IMG/VR virus record: IMGVR_UViG_3300031966_000120
Span: 1 to 23,471 of that record
Strand: one strand, 5' to 3'
Source: a virus
DNA: 23,471 bases
The notes under the pieces are model-generated. The model did not search any database, was not told the origin of the DNA, and worked only from the letters and a program-made list of their open reading frames with translations. Positions 1 through 8,200 of the stretch are shown here, piece after piece. The position numbers and the translations under genes were made by a program. The first letter of the stretch is position 1, and each line of letters opens with the position of its first letter.

Positions 1-1
1 G

Positions 2-169
2 TATTTACCTGTCAAAGAACAGCCTATTCAAGCCCCGCAGAAGGCTAACCCTTTGGCACGCCCTCCAACTACTCAGAACAGAGACTTGACATTACACCCC
101 GAGTCTGCGATAGGGTCTTATCTAGTCAAGACGGAATCACGACCGATAGTCATGTTACTATTCTACTAA
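2..169 (+). CDS. Possible 3' end of an upstream gene (partial)
   Basis: A reading frame is open from the left edge and closes with TAA at 167-169, giving about 55 residues. The peptide is rich in Pro, Gln and Thr in its first half and ends with the hydrophobic stretch PIVMLLFY. It is the longest frame entering from the left edge, but it is short and I recognise no domain, so it may be chance. If real, it is the C-terminus of the gene before ssrA, transcribed in the same direction, ending about 40 bp before the ssrA promoter. Confidence 0.25.
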   Translation, partial: YLPVKEQPIQAPQKANPLARPPTTQNRDLTLHPESAIGSYLVKTESRPIVMLLFY

Positions 170-209
170 CAAATGGTACGTCCTGCTGGCAACTTTTGTT
201 AAGAAATGT

Positions 210-238
210 TTGACGGAAACGCCATTGCAGGCTATAAT
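210..238 (+). promoter_or_regulatory. sigma70-type promoter of ssrA
   Basis: TTGACG at 210-215 and a perfect TATAAT at 233-238 are separated by 17 bp, the optimal sigma70 spacing. Transcription would start near 245, about 27 nt before the mature tmRNA 5' end, which leaves a short leader for RNase P to remove. It is the best promoter match in the window, as expected for an abundant housekeeping RNA. Confidence 0.85.
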
Positions 239-271
239 AAAAGTGTAAAAACTTCGGTTTCATAGCGATAT

Positions 272-627
272 GGGGGCGACCGGAGTCGACAGGGAATCAG
301 CAGCATAGGTGGCAGGTCGAGGACGCCGCTGGCCTCGTAAAAAGCGGCAAAGCCATAAACGGCACAACCAACTACGCACTCGCTGCCTAAGAACTGAGCA
401 GCGCGTCCGCCTAACCCATGCCGGCTGGGTTAGAGTTTGGGCGTGACCAAAGCCGGATCACCCTTGGAACCCTGCTCGGGGAGTCTGAGGGGACATTAAG
501 CGAGCTGGCGCTGAGGTATCCCGTCCGCGGGAGACCAAAGCGTGAGAATTCAAAACGCGGACTAAACCTGTAGAAGCCTGTGTGGGCTGTTCTTTGGACC
601 GGGGTTCGAGTCCCCGCGCCTCCACCA
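272..627 (+). ncRNA. ssrA: tmRNA (transfer-messenger RNA)
   Basis: This is the trans-translation RNA that rescues stalled ribosomes and tags the nascent chain for proteolysis. The 5' end GGGGGCGACC and 3' end CGCCTCCACCA pair as a 7-bp acceptor stem with one G-U, and CCA is encoded. A T-arm with GGTTCGAGTCC lies just before the 3' end. The tag frame ends at TAA 388-390 and reads GKAINGTTNYALAA if the resume codon is GGC at 346; the ALAA end is the usual ClpXP degron. The length, 356 nt, is normal for a one-piece tmRNA. The exact resume codon is inferred. The 3' end of ssrA is a common integration site, but I see no second copy of that end in this window. Confidence 0.95.
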
Positions 628-657
628 ATGTAACTTAAACAAGGATTCTCTCTACTG

Positions 658-690
658 AAAGCGCCGGTGATGTATGATCCGGCGCTTTTG
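658..690 (+). terminator. Intrinsic terminator of ssrA
   Basis: AAAGCGCCGG (658-667) and CCGGCGCTTT (679-688) form a perfect 10-bp stem with an 11-nt loop, and the T run reaches 689. It lies 30 nt after the tmRNA CCA end, the expected position for an ssrA terminator. Confidence 0.85.
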
Positions 691-1054
691 GCGTTTTGCG
701 CGTGGAAATCGTGCTCAGCGGCGATGTCTTAGCAGTCCCCCACCACCCCATCCTTTGGACTGGCTTCCCGGCCGGAATCACACATCGAGGCTCCGTTTTC
801 TCTCTTTGCCGCCTTTTTCTCTTTCCCCTTTGGACTTTTGCATTTAAGTCCAAAGGAGGTTTTGATCTCAGGTTTGGTACATTTCGCAGCAATAGCTGGC
901 TCGCTCGGTTGGAGTGGCGGGTGTTACCCACGAATAAGCGCTTGGTAACGCGCCACGATTCGGCCAGCTAGGTTGCAACACGCTCTATTGGAGTAACTGC
1001 AACGCATCTAGAACAAAACAAGTAAGTATTTCGCCTACCAATCCATATTACCCC
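691..1054. other. Gene-free stretch between ssrA and the restriction operon
   Basis: I find no convincing gene here. Short open frames exist on both strands (for example about 90 codons at 696-971), but they lack good ribosome-binding sites and protein-like composition. The stretch holds an 11-bp perfect inverted repeat (827-856) with a further copy of its core at 752-761. It also holds an imperfect inverted repeat, GTGGCG/GTTACC at 914-928 against GGTAAC/CGCCAC at 944-956. It may be a junction left by an insertion next to ssrA, but no attachment-site duplication is visible. Confidence 0.5.
827..856. repeat. Perfect 11-bp inverted repeat
   Basis: CCTTTGGACTT (827-837) and AAGTCCAAAGG (846-856) are exact reverse complements around an 8-nt loop. 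The 10-nt core CCTTTGGACT also occurs at 752-761 in direct orientation. The right arm overlaps a perfect AAAGGAGG (852-859), but no start codon follows at a good distance. No T run follows, so it is not a typical terminator. An operator or a relic of an element end are both possible. Confidence 0.6.
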
Positions 1055-1084
1055 TTGACAAGCCTCGTTCCCTAGTGATATACT
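1055..1084 (+). promoter_or_regulatory. Promoter of the type I restriction-modification operon
   Basis: A consensus TTGACA at 1055-1060 and TATACT at 1079-1084 are 18 bp apart. Transcription would start near 1091, giving a leader of about 65 nt before the first gene. No other strong promoter is visible until the end of the operon, and the genes downstream are tightly spaced, so this one probably serves all of them. Confidence 0.7.
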
Positions 1085-1156
1085 GCTGTCGTTGGGCTAG
1101 TTTCAGTATGGTATGCCCATTACCTACGGCAAAATACCAAGCGGTGTCTGTGATCT

Positions 1157-1738
1157 ATGACAACAACGATATCCAATATAGCCGAAGTCCAGATCGGATA
1201 CCAGCCAAAAGGGAGTGTCCAGCCAAACCCTAACGGAACGCACCGGCTTATCCAGGTGAAGGATATTCGGGACGATAGAACCCTGAACGCAATCGACATT
1301 TACCGGATAATGCCGGAGCGCGATCCCGATAGGTATCTGGTGACGCGCGGCGACGTATTGTTTCTTGCTCGTGGCTGGAGAAACTACGCAGTTGCCATCC
1401 AAGACGAGTTGCAAAACACGCTTGCGGCCGGAACATTTTACATAGCCAGGATAAAGACAGTCAGTCTCTTGCCAGAATACCTTGCGTGGTATATAAACCA
1501 GCCGCGCACTCAGGCAATTCTTAAACCCAGAGCGCAGGCGACGAACATCCCTCTGGTCACAAAATCCGTGTTTGAAACCCTGGAGATCGATATTCCCCCG
1601 CTTTCCGTTCAGCGCGCCATTGTTGAGCTCGACAACCTGGCCAAAAAAGAACAAGCACTGCTTGCCAGGCTTGTGAATAAGCGAAGGCAACTGGTCTTCG
1701 CTATCTGTATGAATGCAATAAAGAGGACAAAGGAGTAG
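1157..1738 (+). CDS. hsdS: Half-size type I specificity subunit (single target-recognition domain)
   Basis: This predicted 193-residue protein resembles one half of an HsdS specificity subunit, the part of a type I restriction-modification complex that reads DNA. Residues 1-140 look like one target-recognition domain, including the GDVLFLARG strand typical of HsdS. The IPPLSVQRAIVELD motif starts the helical conserved region, which ends at LVFAICM. Full HsdS proteins are about 400 residues with two such units, so this one would work as a homodimer or beside the full HsdS encoded at 4105. An in-frame TGA lies just before the ATG, so the start is fixed, although the ribosome-binding site is weak. 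It is first in the operon and ends 9 nt before hsdM. From memory, similar short subunit S proteins occur in other type I loci. Confidence 0.85.
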   Translation: MTTTISNIAEVQIGYQPKGSVQPNPNGTHRLIQVKDIRDDRTLNAIDIYRIMPERDPDRYLVTRGDVLFLARGWRNYAVAIQDELQNTLAAGTFYIARIKTVSLLPEYLAWYINQPRTQAILKPRAQATNIPLVTKSVFETLEIDIPPLSVQRAIVELDNLAKKEQALLARLVNKRRQLVFAICMNAIKRTKE

Positions 1739-1747
1739 CCGAAAGAA

Positions 1748-3301
1748 ATGAGCGCCACGATCAATCAGGACGAAATCAACAGCATCGTTTGGCGGGCTTG
1801 CGACACGTTTCGAGGAGCGATAGACCCCGAGAACTACAAGAACTACATCCTTACGATGCTGTTTCTTAAATACATAAGCGACTTGCACAAAGACAAGAAA
1901 GAAGAGCTGGAGCGCAAGTACGGCGGCGACAGGGAGCGCATCGAGCGTGTTTTGCGCCGCGAGAGGTTTGTCATTCCGCCTGAGAGCGATTTCTACTATC
2001 TCTACGCCAACCGTGAAGCTCCCAATATCGGCGAGCTGATCAACATAGCGTTGGAGAAGATCGAGGACGAAAACAAGGAAAAGCTCGAAAACGTCTTTCT
2101 GGGCATCGATTTCAACAGCGAACCGATTCTCGGCGAGACCAGCGAGCGAAACAGGCGGCTCAAGAACCTGCTGGAGGACTTCGCAGATGAAAGGCTCGAC
2201 TTCCGGCCTTCCCATCTTGGCGGCAACGACGTCATCGGCGACGTTTATGAGTATCTCATCAACAACTTTGCATCCGGTGCGGGCAAGAAAGGCGGAGAGT
2301 TCTATACGCCCAGAACCGTATCGGTCCTTCTAGCCAAGCTGCTCGATCCGAAGTCGGGAGACAAGATTTGCGATCCGGCTTGCGGCTCCGGCTCGCTTCT
2401 GATCCGCGTTGCCCAGCAAATCCCAGATCGCAACTTTGCTCTCTTCGGTCAGGAGAGCAACGGCAGCACCTGGGCGCTTTGCAAGATGAACATGTTTCTT
2501 CACGGCATGGACTCCGCAAGGATAGAGCGCGGCGACACGCTGAACGCTCCCAGGCTGATAGAAGACGACCGGCTTATGAAGTTCAACATCGTGGTGGCCA
2601 ATCCGCCTTTCTCGCTCGACAAGTGGGGCGCGGAGAACGCGGCTTCGGATCGCTTCCGCAGGTTTTGGCGCGGGATTCCGCCTAAGAGCCGGGGCGATTA
2701 TGCGTTTATCTGTCATATGGTGGAAACCGCGCTGGAGGGCGAAGGCAAGGTGGGCGTCATAGTGCCGCACGGAGTCTTGTTCCGAGGAGGCTCGGAGGGC
2801 GTCATTAGGCGAAAGCTCATCGAAGAAGGCATCCTTCACGCGGTAATCGGCCTGCCCGCGAACCTCTTCTTCGGCACCGGCATTCCTGCGGCGATTCTGA
2901 TCTTCGACAAGAGCCGTCCTCGGCAAGGTCTGACGGACGTTCTCTTCATAGACGCCAGCCGCGAATACGGCGAGGGCAAGAACCAGAACTACCTGCGCGA
3001 CGAGGATATCGAAAGGATTGTCTCCACCTTCCGAGCCTATGAAACCGTGGAGAAATATGCCTACCGCGCTACGCTCGAAGAGATAGCCGAAGCGGATTTC
3101 AACCTCAACATTCCGCGCTATGTAGATACGTTCGAGGAAGAAGAGGAGGTCGATATCGCCGCGGTTCAGAGGGAGATCGCAGATATCGAAACCGAGCTTG
3201 CGGCGACAAGGGCGAAAATGGACGAGTATCTTCGGGAGCTGGGGTTTGCGTGTGAAGGCGGTAGCGAAGCTCTTCAAACGAATGTAGGTTCAATCACATA
3301 A
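1748..3301 (+). CDS. hsdM: Type I restriction-modification DNA methyltransferase subunit
   Basis: HsdM transfers a methyl group from S-adenosylmethionine to adenine N6 within the sequence read by HsdS, protecting host DNA and forming the core of the restriction complex. The 517-residue length is normal. Residues 1-150 form the helical N-terminal HsdM domain (NSIVWRACDTFRG, MLFLKYISDL). The SAM-binding motif I is DPACGSGS at 209-216. The adenine-methyltransferase motif IV NPPF is at 285-288. A GGEFYTPR motif precedes motif I, as is usual for type I enzymes. The C-terminal 50 residues are rich in charged residues and suggest a coiled coil contacting HsdS. AAAGGAG lies about 11 nt upstream of the ATG, overlapping the end of the preceding gene, so the two are probably co-translated. 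Confidence 0.97.
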   Translation: MSATINQDEINSIVWRACDTFRGAIDPENYKNYILTMLFLKYISDLHKDKKEELERKYGGDRERIERVLRRERFVIPPESDFYYLYANREAPNIGELINIALEKIEDENKEKLENVFLGIDFNSEPILGETSERNRRLKNLLEDFADERLDFRPSHLGGNDVIGDVYEYLINNFASGAGKKGGEFYTPRTVSVLLAKLLDPKSGDKICDPACGSGSLLIRVAQQIPDRNFALFGQESNGSTWALCKMNMFLHGMDSARIERGDTLNAPRLIEDDRLMKFNIVVANPPFSLDKWGAENAASDRFRRFWRGIPPKSRGDYAFICHMVETALEGEGKVGVIVPHGVLFRGGSEGVIRRKLIEEGILHAVIGLPANLFFGTGIPAAILIFDKSRPRQGLTDVLFIDASREYGEGKNQNYLRDEDIERIVSTFRAYETVEKYAYRATLEEIAEADFNLNIPRYVDTFEEEEEVDIAAVQREIADIETELAATRAKMDEYLRELGFACEGGSEALQTNVGSIT

Positions 3302-3317
3302 TGGGAGGTGACAGAAG

Positions 3318-3989
3318 ATGAGCGCAAAGAGTACTGCGCCGGTCTTAACCAACGATCAGATTCGCGGTATGATGCTCCAGTACTTCTACGACCGCAATAA
3401 GAACGCTACCAGCACAACGGGCAAGCGGGGGTCAGCGGTCAAAATAAGCGATATTAAATCAGAGCTCAAGACCATGCACGGCCTGACGCAGCAGCAGGTT
3501 CAGAGCAACCTGACCTATCTGATCAGCCAGGGCTGGGTGGAAGAGAAGTCCGAGGAAAAGCAAGTCACGGCCAGAGGCGGCACGGTAATTCCTTCCGTTA
3601 CGAAGTATTACCAGATAACCGCTGCCGGAATCGACAAGATCGAGGGGCCCAGCGAATACACGATGCCCCGGTTCCACGGCATCAATATCAACGCCACCGG
3701 TCAGAACATCATAACGCTGGGCGACGGCAACCAGGTCAATGCCCAATTTGGCGATTTGGGCAGCGCGCTTGTGGAGTTGCGCGAAGCCGTTACGCGGTCG
3801 GACGCCGATGAATCGCAGAAGCTTCAGATTGTTGCGGACATCGACACTATACAATCTCAGCTCGCGAAGCCTGAGCCAAATAGGTCGATCATCTCCGCAG
3901 CTTGGGAGACTGTAAAAGCCGCAGCGGCCCTAAACGACTGCGCGGCGCTAGTTGATAAGGCAACGGGATTGATCAGGAGATTTCTATGA
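3318..3989 (+). CDS. Winged-helix accessory protein of the restriction operon
   Basis: I do not recognise a named family. The 223-residue protein starts with a likely winged-helix DNA-binding domain at about 10-110 (TNDQIRGMMLQYFYD, a recognition-helix region QVQSNLTYLISQGWVEE, then a wing and KYYQITAAGIDKIEG). A beta-rich linker follows at about 118-143 (ININATGQNIITLGDGNQVN). This Gly/Asn repeat type is seen in several bacterial conflict-related proteins just before an effector or oligomerisation region. The C-terminal 75 residues are helical (ALVELREAVTRSD, then VKAAAALNDC). A perfect GGAGGTGA precedes the ATG. It sits between hsdM and the second hsdS and shares an ATGA overlap with the next small gene. 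A regulator of the operon or a sensor of restriction activity are both reasonable, unproven guesses. Confidence 0.75.
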   Translation: MSAKSTAPVLTNDQIRGMMLQYFYDRNKNATSTTGKRGSAVKISDIKSELKTMHGLTQQQVQSNLTYLISQGWVEEKSEEKQVTARGGTVIPSVTKYYQITAAGIDKIEGPSEYTMPRFHGININATGQNIITLGDGNQVNAQFGDLGSALVELREAVTRSDADESQKLQIVADIDTIQSQLAKPEPNRSIISAAWETVKAAAALNDCAALVDKATGLIRRFL

Positions 3990-4108
3990 AGGCCGTGCAG
4001 CGGCGAGTTTGTTGTGAATATCAGGTGAGGACGGAGGTTATCGAGGCGCTTATGAATAGGAAGACAGTTCACCGCCTAGTTGCGAGAGACGGCGGAGGCA
4101 GATCATGA
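3986..4108 (+). CDS. Small 40-residue gene coupled at both ends to its neighbours
   Basis: A 40-codon frame begins at ATG 3986-3988, overlapping the TGA (3987-3989) of the winged-helix gene. It ends at TGA 4106-4108, overlapping the ATG (4105-4107) of hsdS. Both junctions are the classic ATGA translational-coupling overlap. AGGAGA at 3975-3980 is well placed upstream of its start. The peptide is basic (MKAVQRRVCCEY at the start, ARDGGGRS at the end), with a Cys-Cys pair and a predicted central helix (TEVIEALMNRKTVHRLV). I recognise no family. It could be a small partner of the HsdS/HsdM complex, or a translated leader that couples hsdS translation to the upstream gene. Confidence 0.65.
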   Translation: MKAVQRRVCCEYQVRTEVIEALMNRKTVHRLVARDGGGRS

Positions 4109-5289
4109 TTCCAGACGGGTGGACATTCCAGCAACTGAAGCACCACGTGGATCTTATTTCCGGTCAGCACGTTCCTGCACGTCTTTGTGGCGAGCATGGT
4201 ATGGTTCCATACTTGACGGGTCCAGCGGATTTCTATTCCGGAGTAATCACTGTGACGAAGTACACCTGCCATCCTCGCGTATTGTGTAGAAGAGGGGACA
4301 TACTAATAACTGCAAAAGGATCGGGAACCGGAACGATTGTTGTAGCAGACCAGACCTATTGCATAAGTCGCCAATTGATGGCTCTCAGACCCCGAAATCT
4401 AATGCCTTCGTTTGCGTACTACGCCGTCTTGTCCAGGTCGAGAAGGTATAGGTTGGCCGCCGTTGGCTTGATACCGGGAATCAGCCGCCGAGACATTCTG
4501 AACACGCGAATTGCAGTCCCTCCTCTTCCTGAGCAGCGGGCGATTGTGGAGGTGCTTTCGACGTGGGACCGAGCTATCGAGCTCACCTCCAGACTCATCG
4601 ACGCAAAGAAAAATCTCAAAAAGGGCCTCATGCAACAACTACTTACCGGAAAAACAAGGTTCCCGGAGTTCGAAGGGCAGGAGTGGCGCGGGTCTCTCCT
4701 AGGCGAGCTTTTCGAAGAGCGGAATGAGATAGGCCGGGAGGATCTACCTTTGTTGGCGGTAACAGCGGATAATGGTGTGACTGACCGGAACAACGTTGCC
4801 AAGCGGGATACTTCGAGCGAAGATAAGAGCAGATACAAGCGGGTCGCACCGGGGGACATCGCCTACAACACCATGCGGATGTGGCAAGGCAGATCAGCCC
4901 TGTCTGACAAAGAGGGTATTGTCAGCCCTGCTTATACTGTGTGTGTTCCTCGGACCTGTGTTGATGCTCGCTTCGCAGCTCATCTTTTTCGCCTTCCTAA
5001 GGTGGTGCATGTCTTCTGGCGTTATTCGCAGGGGCTAGTAGACGACACCCTAAATCTGAAGTTTCCTCGATTCGCGCAAGTCAGGCTGCGTTTTCCGGTT
5101 GTAGACGAACAGCGTGCCATTGCCGACGTGCTGGATACGATCACGAGCGAGATCAACTTGCTGGAGCGCAACCTGGAGGCTCTGAAGCGCCAGAAAAAGG
5201 GACTGATGCAAAAGCTCCTCACAGGTCAAGTGCGCGTCAAAGTCGAACCGCGCCACCACCAGCCGACCGAGGAAGAACAATCGAGGTGA
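4105..5289 (+). CDS. hsdS: Type I restriction-modification specificity subunit (two recognition domains)
   Basis: This 394-residue protein has the normal HsdS architecture. Target-recognition domain 1 covers about 1-145 (GDILITAKGSG). A first conserved helical region follows at about 146-185 (VPPLPEQRAIVEVLSTWD, then LKKGLMQQLLTG). Domain 2 covers about 195-330 (GDIAYNTMRMWQG), and a second conserved region ends the protein (VVDEQRAIADVLD, then QKKGLMQKLLTGQVRVK). The internal repeat KGLMQ(Q/K)LLTG is visible. The two domains would each read half of a bipartite target. The start ATG at 4105 follows GGCGGAGG (4091-4098) and overlaps the stop of the 40-codon gene. Its stop overlaps a possible GTG of hsdR. 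The recognition sequence cannot be read from the protein. Confidence 0.96.
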   Translation: MIPDGWTFQQLKHHVDLISGQHVPARLCGEHGMVPYLTGPADFYSGVITVTKYTCHPRVLCRRGDILITAKGSGTGTIVVADQTYCISRQLMALRPRNLMPSFAYYAVLSRSRRYRLAAVGLIPGISRRDILNTRIAVPPLPEQRAIVEVLSTWDRAIELTSRLIDAKKNLKKGLMQQLLTGKTRFPEFEGQEWRGSLLGELFEERNEIGREDLPLLAVTADNGVTDRNNVAKRDTSSEDKSRYKRVAPGDIAYNTMRMWQGRSALSDKEGIVSPAYTVCVPRTCVDARFAAHLFRLPKVVHVFWRYSQGLVDDTLNLKFPRFAQVRLRFPVVDEQRAIADVLDTITSEINLLERNLEALKRQKKGLMQKLLTGQVRVKVEPRHHQPTEEEQSR

Positions 5290-5294
5290 TCAAA

Positions 5295-8200
5295 ATGCCC
5301 GAAATACCGCTTATGAAGGAAGACCACATATCGCAAATCCCCGCCCTGCAGCTCCTGCAGAACCTCGGGTATACCTACCTCACGCCCCAAGAGGCGCTCG
5401 ACCTTCGCGGCGGCAGAACTGGCGGCGTTATCCTCGACGGCATACTGGAAGAGCAGCTCCGCAGAATAAACCGCATCACCTATAGGGGCAACGAGTATCC
5501 TTTCAGCGAGGGCAACATCCTGAGCGCCACCCAATCGCTCAAGGACGTCACCTATGACGGCCTTATCCGAACGAACGAGCGCTTGTATGACCTCCTTTGC
5601 CTGGGCAAAAGCCTGCAGCAGTCCATCAGCGGAGACGTGAAAAGCTTCACGCTCAACTACATAGATTGGGAGCACCCCGAAAACAACGTCTACCACGTCA
5701 CAGAGGAGTTCAGCGTCGAACGCGCCGGATCGAGGCAGTGTTACACCCCGGACATAGTATTGTTCGTGAACGGCATTCCGTTCGTGGTAATCGAGTGTAA
5801 GCGGCCGGACGCCGGAAGCCCGAACAACCCGCCCATAGACCAGGCCATATCCCAGCAGATCCGCAACCAGAAAGAAGACGGCATCCCGCACCTGTTCTTC
5901 TACTCCCAGTTGCTGCTGGCCATATCCAAGAACGAGGCGAAATACGCCACCACGGGGACGGCGGCGAAGTTCTGGGCGGTCTGGAAAGAAGAAAACATCG
6001 ACGCCGATGTGGGAAGTCTGATCAATACTCCTCTGACCCAGGAGCAGAAGAACAAGCTGTTTGCAAACAGGTTCCGTTATGTTCGCGACTACTTCGACGC
6101 TCTTGAAGCCGAAGGCGGACGCGAGATAAAGGCGCAGGACCGCGCTATTTATGCCCTGTGCCGACCTGACAGACTGTTGGAGCTTACCTACCGTTTCATT
6201 GTCTACGATGCAGGCGAAAAGAAGATCGCGCGCTATCAGCAATACTTCACAGTGAAGAGCATAATGCAGCGGATCACATGCATTGACGAGACCGGCAGGC
6301 GTAAAGGCGGCGTCGTCTGGCACACTCAGGGCAGCGGCAAATCGCTTACCATGGTAATGCTTGCGAAGTCCATTGCCCTGGAACCGAGCATCGGCAATTA
6401 TAAGATCGTGCTCGTCACCGACCGCGTGGACCTCGACGACCAAATCTACACCACATTCCGCCATTGCGGCAAGGACGTTGAGCAAGCGCGCACCGGAAGG
6501 CACCTGGTGCAGCTTCTGAAAAGCCCTAGGCAGCGCATCATTACGACGGTCATCGACAAGTTTGAAGCCGCGGTATCCGCCAAGGACGTGCGCATCGACG
6601 ATCCCAACATATTCGTCCTTGTAGACGAGAGCCACCGCGGGCAATACGGCCCCATGAACGCCAAAATGCAAAAGACGATGCCGCAAGCCTGCTATATCGG
6701 GTTCACCGGCACACCGATTATGCAAAAGCACAAGAACACGGTAGAAAAGTTCGGAGGCATCATTCCTCCTGCCTATACGATGCGGGACGCCGTGGAGGAC
6801 AAGGCTGTCGTGCCGCTCCTGTATGAAGGCCGACACGTGCACCAGATGGTGTTCAAGGAGCCGATTGACACCTGGTTTGACAAGATAACCGCATCACTCT
6901 CGAAAGAACAGGTCGCCGACCTCAAACGCAAGTATTCCACGACCGACCAGTTGAACAAGGCGGAGCAAAAGGTTATGAGGATCGCATGGGACGTGAGCGA
7001 ACACTTCCGCGACAACTGGAAGGGCACGGGTTTCAAGGGGCAATTGGTGACTCCGGACAAGCCCACCGCCCTGCTCTATAAGAAATATCTCGACGAGTTC
7101 GGAATGGTTACCAGCGAGGTGCTTATATCGGGGCCGAACGAACAAGAAGGGGAAACCAACATCTACGATGAGAACACTGACGAGGTCAAACGCTTCTGGA
7201 AAGCTATGATGGAGCGGTACGGAAGCGAGAAGGACTACAACCGCCAAGTCATCAACGCCTTCAAGTTCGATGAGAACCCGGAAATCATCATAGTCGTAAG
7301 CAAGCTGCTCACCGGTTTCGACGCGCCGAAGAACACCGTCCTTTACCTGGCAAAGAGAATGGAGGGGCATACGTTGCTTCAAGCCATCGCCAGAGTCAAC
7401 CGCCTGCACGACGGGAAGGATTTCGGATACATACTTGACTACTGGGGCGTGCTCGAGGATCTTGACCAGGCGCTTAGCTTTTATGACAAGCTGTCTGAGT
7501 ACGATGGGGAGGACCTGCAAACGCTTGTCGTCAGCAACATCGAGACGGAAGTTGAGAAGCTGCCGCAGAGACACTCCGACGTGTGGGATCTGTTCAAGGA
7601 GATCAAGAACAGCAGAGATGAGGAACAATACGAGCTACTGCTGGCAAGTGAAGACCTCCGCGCCAAGTTCTACCAGCGATTTTCCGAGTTCGCGCGCACG
7701 CTTGCAATTGCGCTTTCGACGGTGAAGTTTGTCTCAGAAACGCCTGAAGAGAAGATCGAACTCTATAAGAACGACCGGGATTTCTTTGCCAAGCTGCGGG
7801 TTAGTGTCCAGCGGCGCTATGCCGAGGTGGTGGATTTCCGAGATTATCAACCCCAGATCAAGAAGCTGATAGACACCTATGTGGGCACGGGCGAGATCGA
7901 GAAACTCAACGAACCTGTTAACATATTCGACACCGAGGCTTTTGAGGAGGAAGTCGCAAGACAGACGGGCGACGCTTCCAAAGCTGATCTCATAGCGCAC
8001 AACACAAGCCGTTTCATCAGCGAGCGGATGCAGGAAGACCCCGTGTTTTATAAGAGGTTCTCGCAGCTTCTGGAGGAAACAATTCGGGCGTTCCACCAAG
8101 AACGGCTTATTCAGGCCAGCGAATACTTGAAACGTGTAAGAGAAATAATGAACTTCGTAGTCACGCGGACGGGCGACGATGTGCCCGATGTATTACGCGA

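Noticed and set aside
272-627. ssrA as the integration site of the recombinase-bearing element
   Set aside because: The recombinase is 9 kb away, it is a serine rather than a tyrosine type, and no second copy of the ssrA 3' end is present in the window. The right edge is not visible, so this is not excluded for the restriction island.
635-971. Two short frames between ssrA and the restriction operon
   Set aside because: Neither has a suitable ribosome-binding site or protein-like composition, and one crosses the ssrA terminator.
1124-2215. 363-codon open frame on the minus strand
   Set aside because: It is antisense to half-hsdS and hsdM, which have clear motifs and ribosome-binding sites; long antisense frames are common in this codon-biased DNA.
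2330-3277. 315-codon open frame on the minus strand
   Set aside because: Antisense to the catalytic half of hsdM, with no recognisable domain.
5226-6842. 538-codon open frame on the minus strand
   Set aside because: It lies antisense to hsdS/hsdR over the nuclease and Walker A motifs, has Val/Leu-rich shadow composition and no ribosome-binding site.
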